This document shows, piece by piece, positions 38,512-46,982 of a DNA stretch of 64,000 nucleotides. The notes beneath the pieces are model-generated. The model saw only the letters and a list, made by a program, of their open reading frames with translations, made no database searches and was not told the origin of the DNA. Both the position numbers and the translations under genes were made by a program. The stretch is from an uncultured Rikenellaceae bacterium (GTDB lineage Bacteria > Bacteroidota > Bacteroidia > Bacteroidales > Rikenellaceae), in contig CALUZO010000014.1 in the NCBI GenBank assembly GCA_944325305.1, forward strand, positions 83,501 to 147,500. Reading direction: 5' to 3'. The first letter of the stretch is position 1, and every line of letters begins with the position of its first letter.

Positions 38512-39744
38512 ATGGTATCGCTCAAAGAGTTCTTCAATCAACACGAAGACGATATGCTGAAAGGCATATCGCAGAAGAACAGCCTCATAAAGCGCAACAT
38601 CATTGCCTATATGGCAGTCAACGGACAGGCCACTCTCGCCGAACTTACCAAAGAGCTACACATCAGCATCCCGACGATCACCAAACTCATAACCGAACTC
38701 GTCGACGAAAAAATAGTTATCGACAACGGTAAAATAGAAACAGCAGGAGGACGTCGACCCAACATATACGGACTAGCCGACGCCGCCATATATTTCGTCG
38801 GCGTAGACATAGCACGCGACAGCCTGCACTTCGTTGTCACCGACCTCAAAAACAACATAGTATTAGACGAGACGGAAGGCGACTTCGAGTTGACGGACGA
38901 CGACAAATCGCTCAAACGGATATTATCATCCATAGACAAGTTCCTCGCACGCTGCGGCGTCGACCAAGACAAGATCCTCGGTATGGGGGTCTGCATTACG
39001 GGTCGCGTAAATCCCAATACCGGACGCAGCTACAAATACTTCACCAATACCGAAGAACCTCTTACCGAGATAATCGAAAAACAGACCGGCCTTCAGGTAC
39101 TTCTCGAAAACGACACCCGAGCACGATGCTATGCCGAATACTTCTCCGGCAACAACATCAAGAACGAAAAGAACGTACTCTACCTTTACCTCGGACGCGG
39201 CGTGGCCATCGGCGTGGTTATGGACGGCAAACTGTACTACGGAAAGAGCGGTTTCGCTGGCGAATTCGGACACACGCCATTCTACGACAACGAAATCATC
39301 TGCTCCTGCGGCAAAAAAGGCTGTCTCGAGACAGAAGTTTCTGGTATCGCTATCGAAAACAAGATGGTGGAGAGTATCAAAAAAGGTGTCAATACCATTC
39401 TGCGCGAAAAATACGACAACGGTGAAACAATACATATCGACGACATTATCAACGCAGCAAAAAAAGACGATACGCTGTCGATAGAACTCATAGAGGAAGC
39501 CGGCGAAAAAATTGGCAAGAGCATTGCATTCCTTATAAACATTTTCAATCCGGAACTGGTTATAATAGGCGGAAACCTTTCGCGTGCAGGGGATTACATA
39601 ATGCTGCCCCTCAAGGCCTCCACCAATAAATTTTCGCTCAACCTCGTATATAAGGACACACGCTTCCGGCTGTCGCAGATGGGACAAAGCGCAGGAGCAC
39701 TGGGAGCGGCGATGTTAATTCGAAACAAAATAATAGGCTTGTAA
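38512..39744 (+). CDS. ROK family transcriptional regulator (NagC/Mlc-like)
   Basis: A 410-residue sugar-responsive regulator. Residues 25-70 form a winged helix-turn-helix (TLAELTKELHISIPTITKL); the rest is a ROK sugar-kinase-like domain with the ExGH motif (E251-GH254) and the zinc-binding CSCGKKGCLE at 264-273. The ROK N-terminal phosphate loop is weak, as is usual for the regulators. NagC- and Mlc-type proteins control sugar uptake and use; the target here is unknown because no sugar genes adjoin. A GNAT gene starts two bases after its stop. Confidence 0.85.
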   Translation: MVSLKEFFNQHEDDMLKGISQKNSLIKRNIIAYMAVNGQATLAELTKELHISIPTITKLITELVDEKIVIDNGKIETAGGRRPNIYGLADAAIYFVGVDIARDSLHFVVTDLKNNIVLDETEGDFELTDDDKSLKRILSSIDKFLARCGVDQDKILGMGVCITGRVNPNTGRSYKYFTNTEEPLTEIIEKQTGLQVLLENDTRARCYAEYFSGNNIKNEKNVLYLYLGRGVAIGVVMDGKLYYGKSGFAGEFGHTPFYDNEIICSCGKKGCLETEVSGIAIENKMVESIKKGVNTILREKYDNGETIHIDDIINAAKKDDTLSIELIEEAGEKIGKSIAFLINIFNPELVIIGGNLSRAGDYIMLPLKASTNKFSLNLVYKDTRFRLSQMGQSAGALGAAMLIRNKIIGL

Positions 39745-39746
39745 AA

Positions 39747-40283
39747 ATGAACATGCTCGAATCGGATACCGTAAGACTGAGGGCACTTGAACCCGACGAT
39801 GTGGACATCCTCTACAAATGGGAGAATGATACAAACGTGTGGAAAGTCAGCAATACGATCGTCCCGTTTTCGAGACACATACTTCGCCAATTCATCGACA
39901 GCCAGAAATACGACATCTTCGAAACCCGTCAACTGCGCCTAATCATCGAGGCCGTAGATACAGGCAAAGCAGTTGGAACGATAGACCTTTTCGATATCGA
40001 CCCCTATAACCGCCGTGCAGGGATAGGCGTACTCATCTACGATAAAAAAGAACGTTGTCAGGGTTACGCATCAAGTGCGTTGCAGATACTCATACGCTAT
40101 GCCTTCATGATATTGCACCTCAACCAACTATACTGCAACGTACTGTTCGACAACACCCCCAGCCTGATGCTTTTCCGCAGCAAAGGATTCCTCACGATAG
40201 GAATAAAGCGCGAATGGATCAAGACCACCTCGGGCTGGATGGACGAATATCTGCTCCAACTCATAAATCCCAAAAAAGATTAA
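39747..40283 (+). CDS. GNAT family N-acetyltransferase (RimJ/SpeG type)
   Basis: A 178-residue acetyl-CoA-dependent N-acetyltransferase. The fold's steps are visible: N-terminal LRALEPDDVDILYKWEND, the central strand with AVGTIDLFDIDP, the acetyl-CoA loop in KKERCQGYASSAL (about 102-114), then NQLYCNVLFDN and the final YLLQL strand. SpeG acts on polyamines and RimJ on ribosomal protein termini; the sequence does not choose between them. It begins two bases after the ROK gene, so they are co-transcribed. Confidence 0.85.
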   Translation: MNMLESDTVRLRALEPDDVDILYKWENDTNVWKVSNTIVPFSRHILRQFIDSQKYDIFETRQLRLIIEAVDTGKAVGTIDLFDIDPYNRRAGIGVLIYDKKERCQGYASSALQILIRYAFMILHLNQLYCNVLFDNTPSLMLFRSKGFLTIGIKREWIKTTSGWMDEYLLQLINPKKD

Positions 40284-40357
40284 AACATCCAAGCCTCTCA
40301 ACAGACCGATTCAAACAATACCCTTTATTTTCCATACACACAAAAAAGAGACATGCA

Positions 40358-40981
40358 ATGGAATACCGGGTATTGATTATGCTTTTTCTACTCTCACCGT
40401 TATACACAGTAGCACAAAGGGTGCAAATTGCCGAATTTCCCATGTCGGCCATTAACGAGAAATACCGGATATCTCTGGATACATCCAACTATACCTTATA
40501 TTATAAGATAGGCGCACACCCGGCCGGGACACACAACCCTGTGGAGATCACCATACCACACACTCTTATCAATCTGTTCGTCAACGAATTGAACAGTGCG
40601 CTGAAGCAATACAAATCACTCTCCAGAAAAGCAGACAAGGGCAAACTGGCCAACGACAGACTTATAGGACTAAACCTTGGCATGGATTCTCAAGCCATTT
40701 TCGCAAGATTCAGCTACACCTACTACGACATGGAGTTTTTGTCAGAACCTCTGTTCAACAACTACTACTTCAATAACAAAGACGGCGTCAACTCACTCAT
40801 ATTAATGTGCACGGAAGAGATGAATGCCCATACGGGACAACACGAAGGAGCCATCCTGATTTTCAATAGCGAAAGAGAGATAAGTTTCTTCATCTCATGT
40901 TTCGATAAAAAACTGATACAAAAATATCTCGACACGCTCGACAAGAAAAAACTGGAACGTGAACAGAATGCAGGCATATAA
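40358..40981 (+). CDS. secreted protein of unknown function
   Basis: A 207-residue protein I do not recognise. It opens with a clear signal peptide (MEYRVLIMLFLLSPLYTVAQ, cleavage likely after residue 19 or 20) and shows no transmembrane segment after that. The mature part mixes strands and helices, with a Lys/Glu-rich amphipathic C-terminus and only two cysteines (near residues 148 and 178). The ATG at 40358 has an AAGAG site eight bases upstream and gives the signal peptide; the frame stays open farther upstream, inside the GNAT gene, but that part is Arg/His-rich noise. It is 74 bases past the GNAT gene and may be co-transcribed. Confidence 0.6.
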   Translation: MEYRVLIMLFLLSPLYTVAQRVQIAEFPMSAINEKYRISLDTSNYTLYYKIGAHPAGTHNPVEITIPHTLINLFVNELNSALKQYKSLSRKADKGKLANDRLIGLNLGMDSQAIFARFSYTYYDMEFLSEPLFNNYYFNNKDGVNSLILMCTEEMNAHTGQHEGAILIFNSEREISFFISCFDKKLIQKYLDTLDKKKLEREQNAGI

Positions 40982-41033
40982 CAACGGCTCAACCACCCAA
41001 AACACAAACAACACCACCGATCGGCAACCACAA

Positions 41034-41486
41034 TTATTTGCACAACTCCGGGAAAACCTTTAGAGGATCATAACCACCCGTACCGTTCCCTTCATAAACA
41101 TAATGACTCAAACCGTTGGTAATCATCATATATTTTGCTCCGATTACCGCATTGTAACGCACCGCCTGGGCATACACTCCAGAATCCACTTTCACTCCCG
41201 GCTCCTTGCATTCGACCAAAAGCAACGGAACGGCATCTCGCCCAAACACCACCAGATCTGCCCTCTGAGGCTGTCCATTTACGTTTACCGAAAATTCCTG
41301 CACTATCATTTGCGGAATCACACCATGCTCGGCAATCAGCCAACTCACAGCATGCCGACGGACCCACTCCTCGGGAGTAAGCACAAGCCAGAGTTTCCTG
41401 ATATCGTCCCACACCAAGTCCACACCATCGCGCGATTGAAGCCTGAAAGAATAATCCGGAAAATTAAGTTTTGGTAAAAGGCTCAT
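41034..41486 (-). CDS. PD-(D/E)XK nuclease-fold protein, HsdR N-terminal domain family
   Basis: A stand-alone 150-residue domain that matches the N-terminal nuclease part of type I restriction subunit HsdR. The PD-(D/E)XK triad is visible: D77 in RADLVVF, then E92-x-K94 in LLVECKEPG, then the QAVRYN motif near 107. No methylase (HsdM), specificity (HsdS) or helicase part exists nearby, so it is not a complete restriction system. Single-domain versions occur widely in Bacteroidota, with unproven function. It has its own promoter and reads toward the + strand secreted-protein gene. Confidence 0.8.
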   Translation of the reverse strand: MSLLPKLNFPDYSFRLQSRDGVDLVWDDIRKLWLVLTPEEWVRRHAVSWLIAEHGVIPQMIVQEFSVNVNGQPQRADLVVFGRDAVPLLLVECKEPGVKVDSGVYAQAVRYNAVIGAKYMMITNGLSHYVYEGNGTGGYDPLKVFPELCK

Positions 41487-41530
41487 TTTTTAAAGGATTT
41501 TTTTTAACTTGCGTGCTGATTTTTACTCGG

Positions 41531-41560
41531 CAAAGATAAAAATATAACACCGGACGTAAA
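41531..41560 (-). promoter_or_regulatory. promoter of the HsdR_N-domain gene
   Basis: Minus strand: TTTA (41560-41557), 18 bases, TATCTTTG (41538-41531). The -7 part is a full match. It would give a leader of about 40 bases. Confidence 0.55.
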
Positions 41561-41620
41561 ATATACACAATATAATGCTGGCCAAGAGAAAAAGTTGAGC
41601 TTTTTCAGAGGCAAGATTTA

Positions 41621-41735
41621 TATTACAAATATAGTGAAAGGCGAGAGCAATCGCAGAAAGCCTCCGCTTTCGGAGAGTGCCGAGCCGCATCCTATATTCT
41701 AAAAATATAGTGAAAGGCGAGAGCAATCGGAGAAA
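41621..41735 (-). repeat. intergenic repeat element, copy A (with a duplicated 33-base unit)
   Basis: Part of the 314-base gap between the HsdR_N gene and maeB, which otherwise holds only promoters and a small hairpin at 41588-41606. A 33-base unit (AAATATAGTGAAAGGCGAGA then GCAATCG-N-AGAAA) occurs at 41627-41659 and again at 41703-41735 with one mismatch. Read on the minus strand, the element (…CACTCTCCGAAAGC…CTTTCTGCGATTG…) matches a second copy at 44211-44300. The minus-strand 3' end holds TATATTTG (41633-41626), a -7 promoter match pointing at the HsdR_N gene. I see no protein in it; the one open frame here is made of the repeat itself. Confidence 0.75.
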
Positions 41736-41800
41736 TGCAACTCTCGTAAATTGCCTGTTGCGCATTAATATACATTTTTTTCATAAAACCAGTAAGCAAA

Positions 41801-44074
41801 ATGGCTGTCAATCAGAAAAACCGTAGGAATGAAGCCCTCCTCTACCACTCGGAGGGAAGGCCCGGCAAGATCGAAGTGATTCCTACAAAACCGTACAGAA
41901 CGCAGAACGACCTGTCACTGGCCTATTCGCCTGGCGTGGCCGAACCGTGCCTCGAGATCGAAAAGAATCCCGAAGACGCTTATAAATATACTTCAAAAGG
42001 CAATCTGGTCGCGGTTATCTCAAACGGCACAGCAGTCCTCGGACTCGGCAACATCGGCGCTCTGGCCGGAAAACCCGTCATGGAAGGCAAGGGCTTGCTG
42101 TTCAAGACATTCGCCGACATCGACGTTTTCGACATCGAGGTAAATACCAAAGATGTGGATAAATTTATCGAAACCGTAAAAAACATATCCCCAACATTCG
42201 GCGGCATCAATCTCGAAGACATCAAGGCACCAGAATGTTTCGTCATAGAGGAAAGACTCAAAGAGGAGCTCGACATACCCGTAATGCACGACGACCAACA
42301 CGGCACTGCCATCATTTCAGCAGCAGCCTTGATAAACGCACTCGAAGTCGTTGGAAAGAAAATAGAAAACGTCAGGGTAGTAGTGAACGGAGCCGGCGCA
42401 GCTGCCGTCTCTTGTGCAAAACTCTATATCTCGCTGGGCATTAAACCAGAAAACATGGTAATGTGCGACAGCAAAGGTGTGATAAACACGCAGCGCGCCG
42501 ACCTCAACGCATCGAAAAAAGAATTCGCCACATCACGCGATATCTGGACACTTGCCGACGCCATTAAGGACGCCGACGTATTCCTCGGCCTATCTGTTGC
42601 CGACGTGCTGACGAAAGAGATGGTACGCAGCATGGCCAAAGACCCGATCGTGATGGCGCTCGCAAATCCCAACCCCGAAATATCATACGAAGCGGCAATG
42701 GCATCACGCGACGATATCATTTTCGCGACAGGACGTTCAGACTATCCCAACCAGGTCAACAACGTACTCGGCTTCCCCTATATATTCCGTGGCGCCCTCG
42801 ACGTGCGCGCAACCAAGATAAACGAAGCCATGAAGATTGCCGCAACACGCGCCCTGGCCGAACTGGCACGCAAACCTGTACCGGAGATCGTATCCTCGGC
42901 ATACAGCAATGCCAACATTTGCTTCGGCAGGGAATACCTCATACCCAAACCGCTCGACCCGAGGCTCATAGTGGAAATATCGGTGGCAGTGGCTAAAGCG
43001 GCAATAGAATCAGGCGTAGCACGTAAAAACATAGAAGACTGGGACGCATACAGGTCGGAACTCGAAAAACGCATGGGACGCAACGACAAGTTGATGAACC
43101 GTATCCGTACGATGGTTTCGACAGCACCGATCAAGCGTGTAGCCTTCAGCCATGGCGAAAGCCCGAGCGTAATCAAAGCCGCAGCACTGCTCGGATCGGA
43201 AGGCGTCGTCAAACCTGTCCTCATCGGCAACCACGACCGTATATGCGAAACAGCTGCAGAACTTCACATAGACCCGTCGTCATTCGAAATCATCGACCAC
43301 CGCAGCGAAGCAGAAAAAGGACGCTGCAACAATTACGCCCAAACATTCTACGAAAAGATGAGCCGTAAAGGCGTTTCGATGAACGATGCCAACCGCAGGA
43401 CTCTCCAGCGCGAATGGTTCACGCTCATGTCCATGATGGCAGGAGACACGGATGCAGCCATCATAGATTACAGCCGACGGTACACCAAATCGCTCGAACC
43501 TATCCGCGAACTCTTTGACGCCCAGGATAAAACACTGGGAGCCATGCACATAGTCAGCACCAAGAATGGACCGATGTTCTTTGCCGATACGGTAATCAAC
43601 TCGAACCCTACGGCCGAAGAACTGGCAGAAATCGCCGTACTGGCAGGCAAAGCAGTGCACCACTTCGGTTATGAGCCTGTTATCGCCATGATCTCCAACT
43701 CCAATTTCGGTACCGACACCGAAGAAGAGGCCAAGAAAGTAGCCAAGGCAGTCGAAATTCTCCACAGGGAACATCCCGAACTGCTGGTCGACGGCGAAAT
43801 GAAAGCAGACATAGCCCTCGACAACGAACTGAGACAGAAATATTACCCGTTCACAAAACTGGGGGACCGCAAAGTCAATACCTTCATCTTCCCGAACATG
43901 TCGGCCGGCAATATCTCTTACAAGTTGATGGAAGGATTGGGCAATGCCGAAATCATCGGACCTGTACTCCTGGGTCTCTGGCAGAATGTCCATCTGCAAA
44001 GCGAAAATGCAGATATGCGTGCACGCATGAATCTCGCAATGATCGCAGCTTCGAACAGCAAAGAACTGCAATAG
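41801..44074 (+). CDS. maeB: NADP-dependent malic enzyme with phosphotransacetylase domain
   Basis: A 757-residue two-part enzyme that oxidatively decarboxylates malate to pyruvate and gives NADPH. The malic domain (about 1-425) shows [21 protein letters not shown], the metal-site HDDQHGTA and the Rossmann [10 protein letters not shown]. The C-terminal part (about 430-757) is a phosphotransacetylase-like domain ([15 protein letters not shown]…; [17 protein letters not shown]), generally thought to regulate the enzyme by acetyl-CoA. Length equals that of E. coli MaeB. It is flanked by two inverted repeat copies and followed by a large hairpin. Confidence 0.95.
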   Translation: MAVNQKNRRNEALLYHSEGRPGKIEVIPTKPYRTQNDLSLAYSPGVAEPCLEIEKNPEDAYKYTSKGNLVAVISNGTAVLGLGNIGALAGKPVMEGKGLLFKTFADIDVFDIEVNTKDVDKFIETVKNISPTFGGINLEDIKAPECFVIEERLKEELDIPVMHDDQHGTAIISAAALINALEVVGKKIENVRVVVNGAGAAAVSCAKLYISLGIKPENMVMCDSKGVINTQRADLNASKKEFATSRDIWTLADAIKDADVFLGLSVADVLTKEMVRSMAKDPIVMALANPNPEISYEAAMASRDDIIFATGRSDYPNQVNNVLGFPYIFRGALDVRATKINEAMKIAATRALAELARKPVPEIVSSAYSNANICFGREYLIPKPLDPRLIVEISVAVAKAAIESGVARKNIEDWDAYRSELEKRMGRNDKLMNRIRTMVSTAPIKRVAFSHGESPSVIKAAALLGSEGVVKPVLIGNHDRICETAAELHIDPSSFEIIDHRSEAEKGRCNNYAQTFYEKMSRKGVSMNDANRRTLQREWFTLMSMMAGDTDAAIIDYSRRYTKSLEPIRELFDAQDKTLGAMHIVSTKNGPMFFADTVINSNPTAEELAEIAVLAGKAVHHFGYEPVIAMISNSNFGTDTEEEAKKVAKAVEILHREHPELLVDGEMKADIALDNELRQKYYPFTKLGDRKVNTFIFPNMSAGNISYKLMEGLGNAEIIGPVLLGLWQNVHLQSENADMRARMNLAMIAASNSKELQ

Positions 44075-44093
44075 TTTCTGAACATGCTATACT

Positions 44094-44137
44094 ATCATCC
44101 CGGTATTTTCGTTTATAAACGAAAATACCGGGATGAT
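44094..44137 (+). terminator. terminator hairpin after maeB (44-base perfect palindrome)
   Basis: Two 22-base arms that are exact reverse complements, with no spacer, 20 bases past the maeB stop; the arms contain ATCATCCCGG and CCGGGATGAT. A T-rich ATTTATTATATTT follows. It can act as an intrinsic terminator in either direction. Confidence 0.75.
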
Positions 44138-44210
44138 TTATTATATTTGTAGAATGTAGTGCAACCACAGGCAATCTCTCGAACAGGCTCGAGGTCCGCC
44201 GCCCGACTTT

Positions 44211-44300
44211 GCCTATATCGGCAGAATGCAGGAGACGGTTCGACACTCTGCGAAAGCAAGACTTTCTCCGATTGCCATCGCTCTCACCATATTTGTTAAC
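44211..44300 (+). repeat. intergenic repeat element, copy B
   Basis: Plus-strand copy of the element found at 41621-41735, in inverted orientation and more diverged. Shared stretches in order are GCCT.TAT, AGAAT…GGA, CGG.TCG.CACTCT.CGAAAGC, CTTTCT.CGATTG, CTCTC and CA.TATATTTGT-like ATATTTGT at its end. It lies just upstream of the GH2-like gene, with the same end facing that gene as copy A shows to the HsdR_N gene. Here the -7-like end is CATATTTG, one base off the consensus. Confidence 0.65.
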
Positions 44301-44319
44301 TACCGTTATAAAGACTGTT

Positions 44320-46131
44320 ATGAAAGCATCTTCGTTATATATCCTGTTGGCTATCCTGTATGCCGGCAGCATGAAAGCCCAAATCATCTCCCAGGAAACT
44401 CCTCAATGGCCAACCGAACCATGGGTGTCGGCAACACCCGTAGAACTCGGCAGGGAATTACCACGTACGCAAACCATCTGCTACGACAGCGAAGCAGCAG
44501 CTATCGAACAAAACCCCGAAGCATCTGCATATTTCCAACTCCTGGCCGAAAACTGGAAAAATAGCACCGACGGGAACGTATCATTATACGAACACACTTT
44601 TAAGCTTCCTTTCGCATGGATCGACAGAGACCTTTACCTCTATATCGGTTCAGCCAATGCGCCCTACGAAGTATTTGTAAACGGCAAACGTGTCGGATAC
44701 AACCAAAGTTCATGGACACCGGCAGAGTTCAATATCACCAAGGCCTCGAAAGAAGGGATGAACTCACTGGAAATAAAGGTGTACGGGGATGCGGCAGCGT
44801 CCGTACTGACCGACCGCGCAGTCGATTTCTCGCCTAAAATCACCGGCGATGTCTATATCCTCGCACAACCGAGAGTCAGAGTGCGCGACTACATAACACG
44901 TACACACATCGAAGGAAGCAACGCAATGATCGAACTGGGAGTCATTCTCAAGAGCAACCTGCTTAATCCCAGAACACTGACAGTGCATTACACACTGCTC
45001 GCACCCGATGGAGAAACAGTTACGGCAGGACGACGCGACCGCGAAATAGACATGCGGCGCGAGGATACGGTAAGGTTTGTCGTAAATATACCCAACGCCA
45101 AACTTTGGAGTCCCGAGGACCCCAATCTCTATACCCTTATAGTCAAGACACAGAACGAAGGACGATACTGGGAATATATTCCCTACAAAGTCGGCATCCG
45201 CAGCATCGAGACCGTAGTAAACGAACTTCCGATAGATAAGAATGCGAGCGGAATTATCGAAAGGGGCAACATTAGACTCAACGACCATACCTTTCCCCTC
45301 ACGGTATCCGAAAACTTCACACTCAACGATTGCAAACTGTCAGGCAAAGATGCGGCCGCCGCAAATATCTCTGAGATAAAATCGCGCAACATCAATACCA
45401 TAACCGCAGCCAAACCGATGCCAGACTGGTTCTACTCGCTTTGCGACGAGCTCGGAATGTTCGTCATCACCCAGGCCGACATAAACACCTCACAAAGCGG
45501 TGAATCGCGCGAATTAGGTGGTAATCCGGCAAACGACCCGATATGGATCGATGCTTATACAGACCGCGCAGAGAACATGATGTATCCTGCATGGCACCAT
45601 CCGTCGGTGATAGGCTTCTCGTTGGGGGCAGGCATTTCCAACGGATACAATCTTTACGAGAGCTACCTGAATGCCAAGAACATTCTAAATGAGGCCGGAG
45701 ACAACAGACCTGTCATATATATTGATGCCGGAGGCGAATGGAATACGGACGTCATTACTCCCGAAGCGGCTTCGGCCAGCCCCAATGTCCCGGCAGGACG
45801 AATCATCACGGAGCTACCACAGCCCAAATCAATAATATTCGAAGCCCAGGATCCGACGAACGGCGTTTTCTCGGTCACAAGCGACCAATATTTCCGCACG
45901 ATAGAGACCACTGTCTCCTATACGGTCTATCAGGGCAAACGCAAGGTCTCCAGCGGAGAGGTAGGGGTAACTCTTATGCCGGCAACAGAAGCTACCTTCA
46001 CAGTGCCGTACGGCAAAGCCAAACCGGGCAAAGGTTCGCTGAATGTGGAACTGAGCATCTCTATACCAGCACAACAAAAAGGAGCTCCTGCAAAAACTAC
46101 GACTAAAATCATAGAGGTCGCATACTTATAA
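44320..46131 (+). CDS. degenerate glycoside hydrolase family 2-like exported protein
   Basis: A 603-residue protein with a signal peptide (MKASSLYILLAILYAGSMKA). It follows the GH2 plan: jelly-roll sugar-binding domain (LYIGSANAPYEVFVNGKRVGYNQSSWTPAEFNI), Ig-like domain (about 190-310), a short TIM-barrel part and a C-terminal beta-galactosidase domain-4-like region (from about 503). Catalytic residues are lost: the SLGNE acid/base motif reads SLGAG (A437, G438), the VIDEAN motif reads VITQAD, and the barrel part with the nucleophile is missing. It is thus probably a non-catalytic binding or scaffold protein. I start at the ATG at 44320, which gives the signal peptide and leaves the repeat outside. 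Confidence 0.7.
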   Translation: MKASSLYILLAILYAGSMKAQIISQETPQWPTEPWVSATPVELGRELPRTQTICYDSEAAAIEQNPEASAYFQLLAENWKNSTDGNVSLYEHTFKLPFAWIDRDLYLYIGSANAPYEVFVNGKRVGYNQSSWTPAEFNITKASKEGMNSLEIKVYGDAAASVLTDRAVDFSPKITGDVYILAQPRVRVRDYITRTHIEGSNAMIELGVILKSNLLNPRTLTVHYTLLAPDGETVTAGRRDREIDMRREDTVRFVVNIPNAKLWSPEDPNLYTLIVKTQNEGRYWEYIPYKVGIRSIETVVNELPIDKNASGIIERGNIRLNDHTFPLTVSENFTLNDCKLSGKDAAAANISEIKSRNINTITAAKPMPDWFYSLCDELGMFVITQADINTSQSGESRELGGNPANDPIWIDAYTDRAENMMYPAWHHPSVIGFSLGAGISNGYNLYESYLNAKNILNEAGDNRPVIYIDAGGEWNTDVITPEAASASPNVPAGRIITELPQPKSIIFEAQDPTNGVFSVTSDQYFRTIETTVSYTVYQGKRKVSSGEVGVTLMPATEATFTVPYGKAKPGKGSLNVELSISIPAQQKGAPAKTTTKIIEVAYL

Positions 46132-46241
46132 AAACAACGGACCCTCTCTGCATGCTTTATTCCGGAGTCAAGTCAAAACCATGAGACGTGACAATGGAGC
46201 GGCATCCCATATCAGGTCCAATTTGTTGTCTGGCCGGCAAT

Positions 46242-46274
46242 AAGAAACGGCGTGGGTTTTCCACGCCGTTTCTT
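46242..46274. terminator. bidirectional terminator between the GH2-like gene and slyD
   Basis: A perfect 14-base stem (AAGAAACGGCGTGG / CCACGCCGTTTCTT) around a five-base loop, followed by TTACAAAAAG, between the convergent genes ending at 46131 (+) and 46292 (-). Confidence 0.85.
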
Positions 46275-46291
46275 TTACAAAAAGATACAGA

Positions 46292-46837
46292 TTAGTGACA
46301 GCCGCAACCGCAAGAAGATTCATCGTTACAATCGCCTTCACAACCGCAGCCACAACTGCAACCGGCCATCATTCCGCCCATCAAATCGGCATCGGTAGCT
46401 TCCCGTACGTCAACTATCTCGCCGCTGAAATCGAGAGTCTTGCCTGCCATCGGATGATTGAAGTCCATCTTGACCGAATCTTCGCCGATCTCTTTGATCG
46501 TACCCACAAGATGCTGACCATCCGCCGTGCTCATCGGGACTTGATTTCCTATCTCCAGCAAACCATCCTCGATAGCACCGTCTACCATGAACACACTCTT
46601 AGGCAGATCAACGATAGCTTCGGCAACCGTTTCGCCATATCCTTCGGCCGGCGTAAGCGTAAACTCAAACTTGTCGCCTTTTCCGAGACCTTTGATATTA
46701 TCTTCGAATTTGGGCAACAGATAACCCGCCCCAAATACAAATTCCAAAGGATTGCTTGGCGACGCGCTATCAACAACCTCACCGCCAACTTTGAGCGTAT
46801 AGCTCAACGATACGAATGTTTTCTCTCCAATTTTCAT
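46292..46837 (-). CDS. slyD: FKBP-type peptidyl-prolyl isomerase SlyD
   Basis: A 181-residue cytoplasmic prolyl isomerase and chaperone. The FKBP part (about 1-70 and 130-150) is split by the insert-in-flap domain (about 75-125), giving the SlyD order: VVDSASPSNPLEFVFGAGYLLP, the LTPAEGYGE loop, and the NHPMAGKTLDFSGEIVDVREA strand. The C-terminal tail packs eight cysteines and a histidine into the last 22 residues (CSCGCGCEG…SSCGCGCH), a metal-binding tail like that of SlyD used for nickel handling. Transcribed on its own from a gap that holds an AT-rich inverted repeat (46879-46901). Confidence 0.92.
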   Translation of the reverse strand: MKIGEKTFVSLSYTLKVGGEVVDSASPSNPLEFVFGAGYLLPKFEDNIKGLGKGDKFEFTLTPAEGYGETVAEAIVDLPKSVFMVDGAIEDGLLEIGNQVPMSTADGQHLVGTIKEIGEDSVKMDFNHPMAGKTLDFSGEIVDVREATDADLMGGMMAGCSCGCGCEGDCNDESSCGCGCH

Positions 46838-46982
46838 TTTACCACTACTATTTTATTAATAAATTTAGTTTATGCTCATTCATATATTAAAAATATATGA
46901 AACCACACCTCGCATCAACCCCAAACAACGGGATATCCATGCTATTTAATCAAACAAACACCAGAACGGCAATTTGATCCGC

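Noticed and set aside
41034..41486. Part of a type I restriction-modification system
   Set aside because: Only the N-terminal nuclease-like domain is present. No helicase part, methylase or specificity subunit lies nearby, so a working restriction system is not supported.
41627..41735. Two near-identical 33-base repeats separated by 43 bases, resembling a minimal CRISPR
   Set aside because: There are only two units and no cas genes. The spacer itself is part of the larger repeat element shared with 44211-44300.
41523..41765. Possible 80-residue protein on the minus strand between the HsdR_N gene and maeB
   Set aside because: Its codons come from the intergenic repeat, and part of it lies over the likely promoter. 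The similar frame in copy B shares only the repeat-derived piece.
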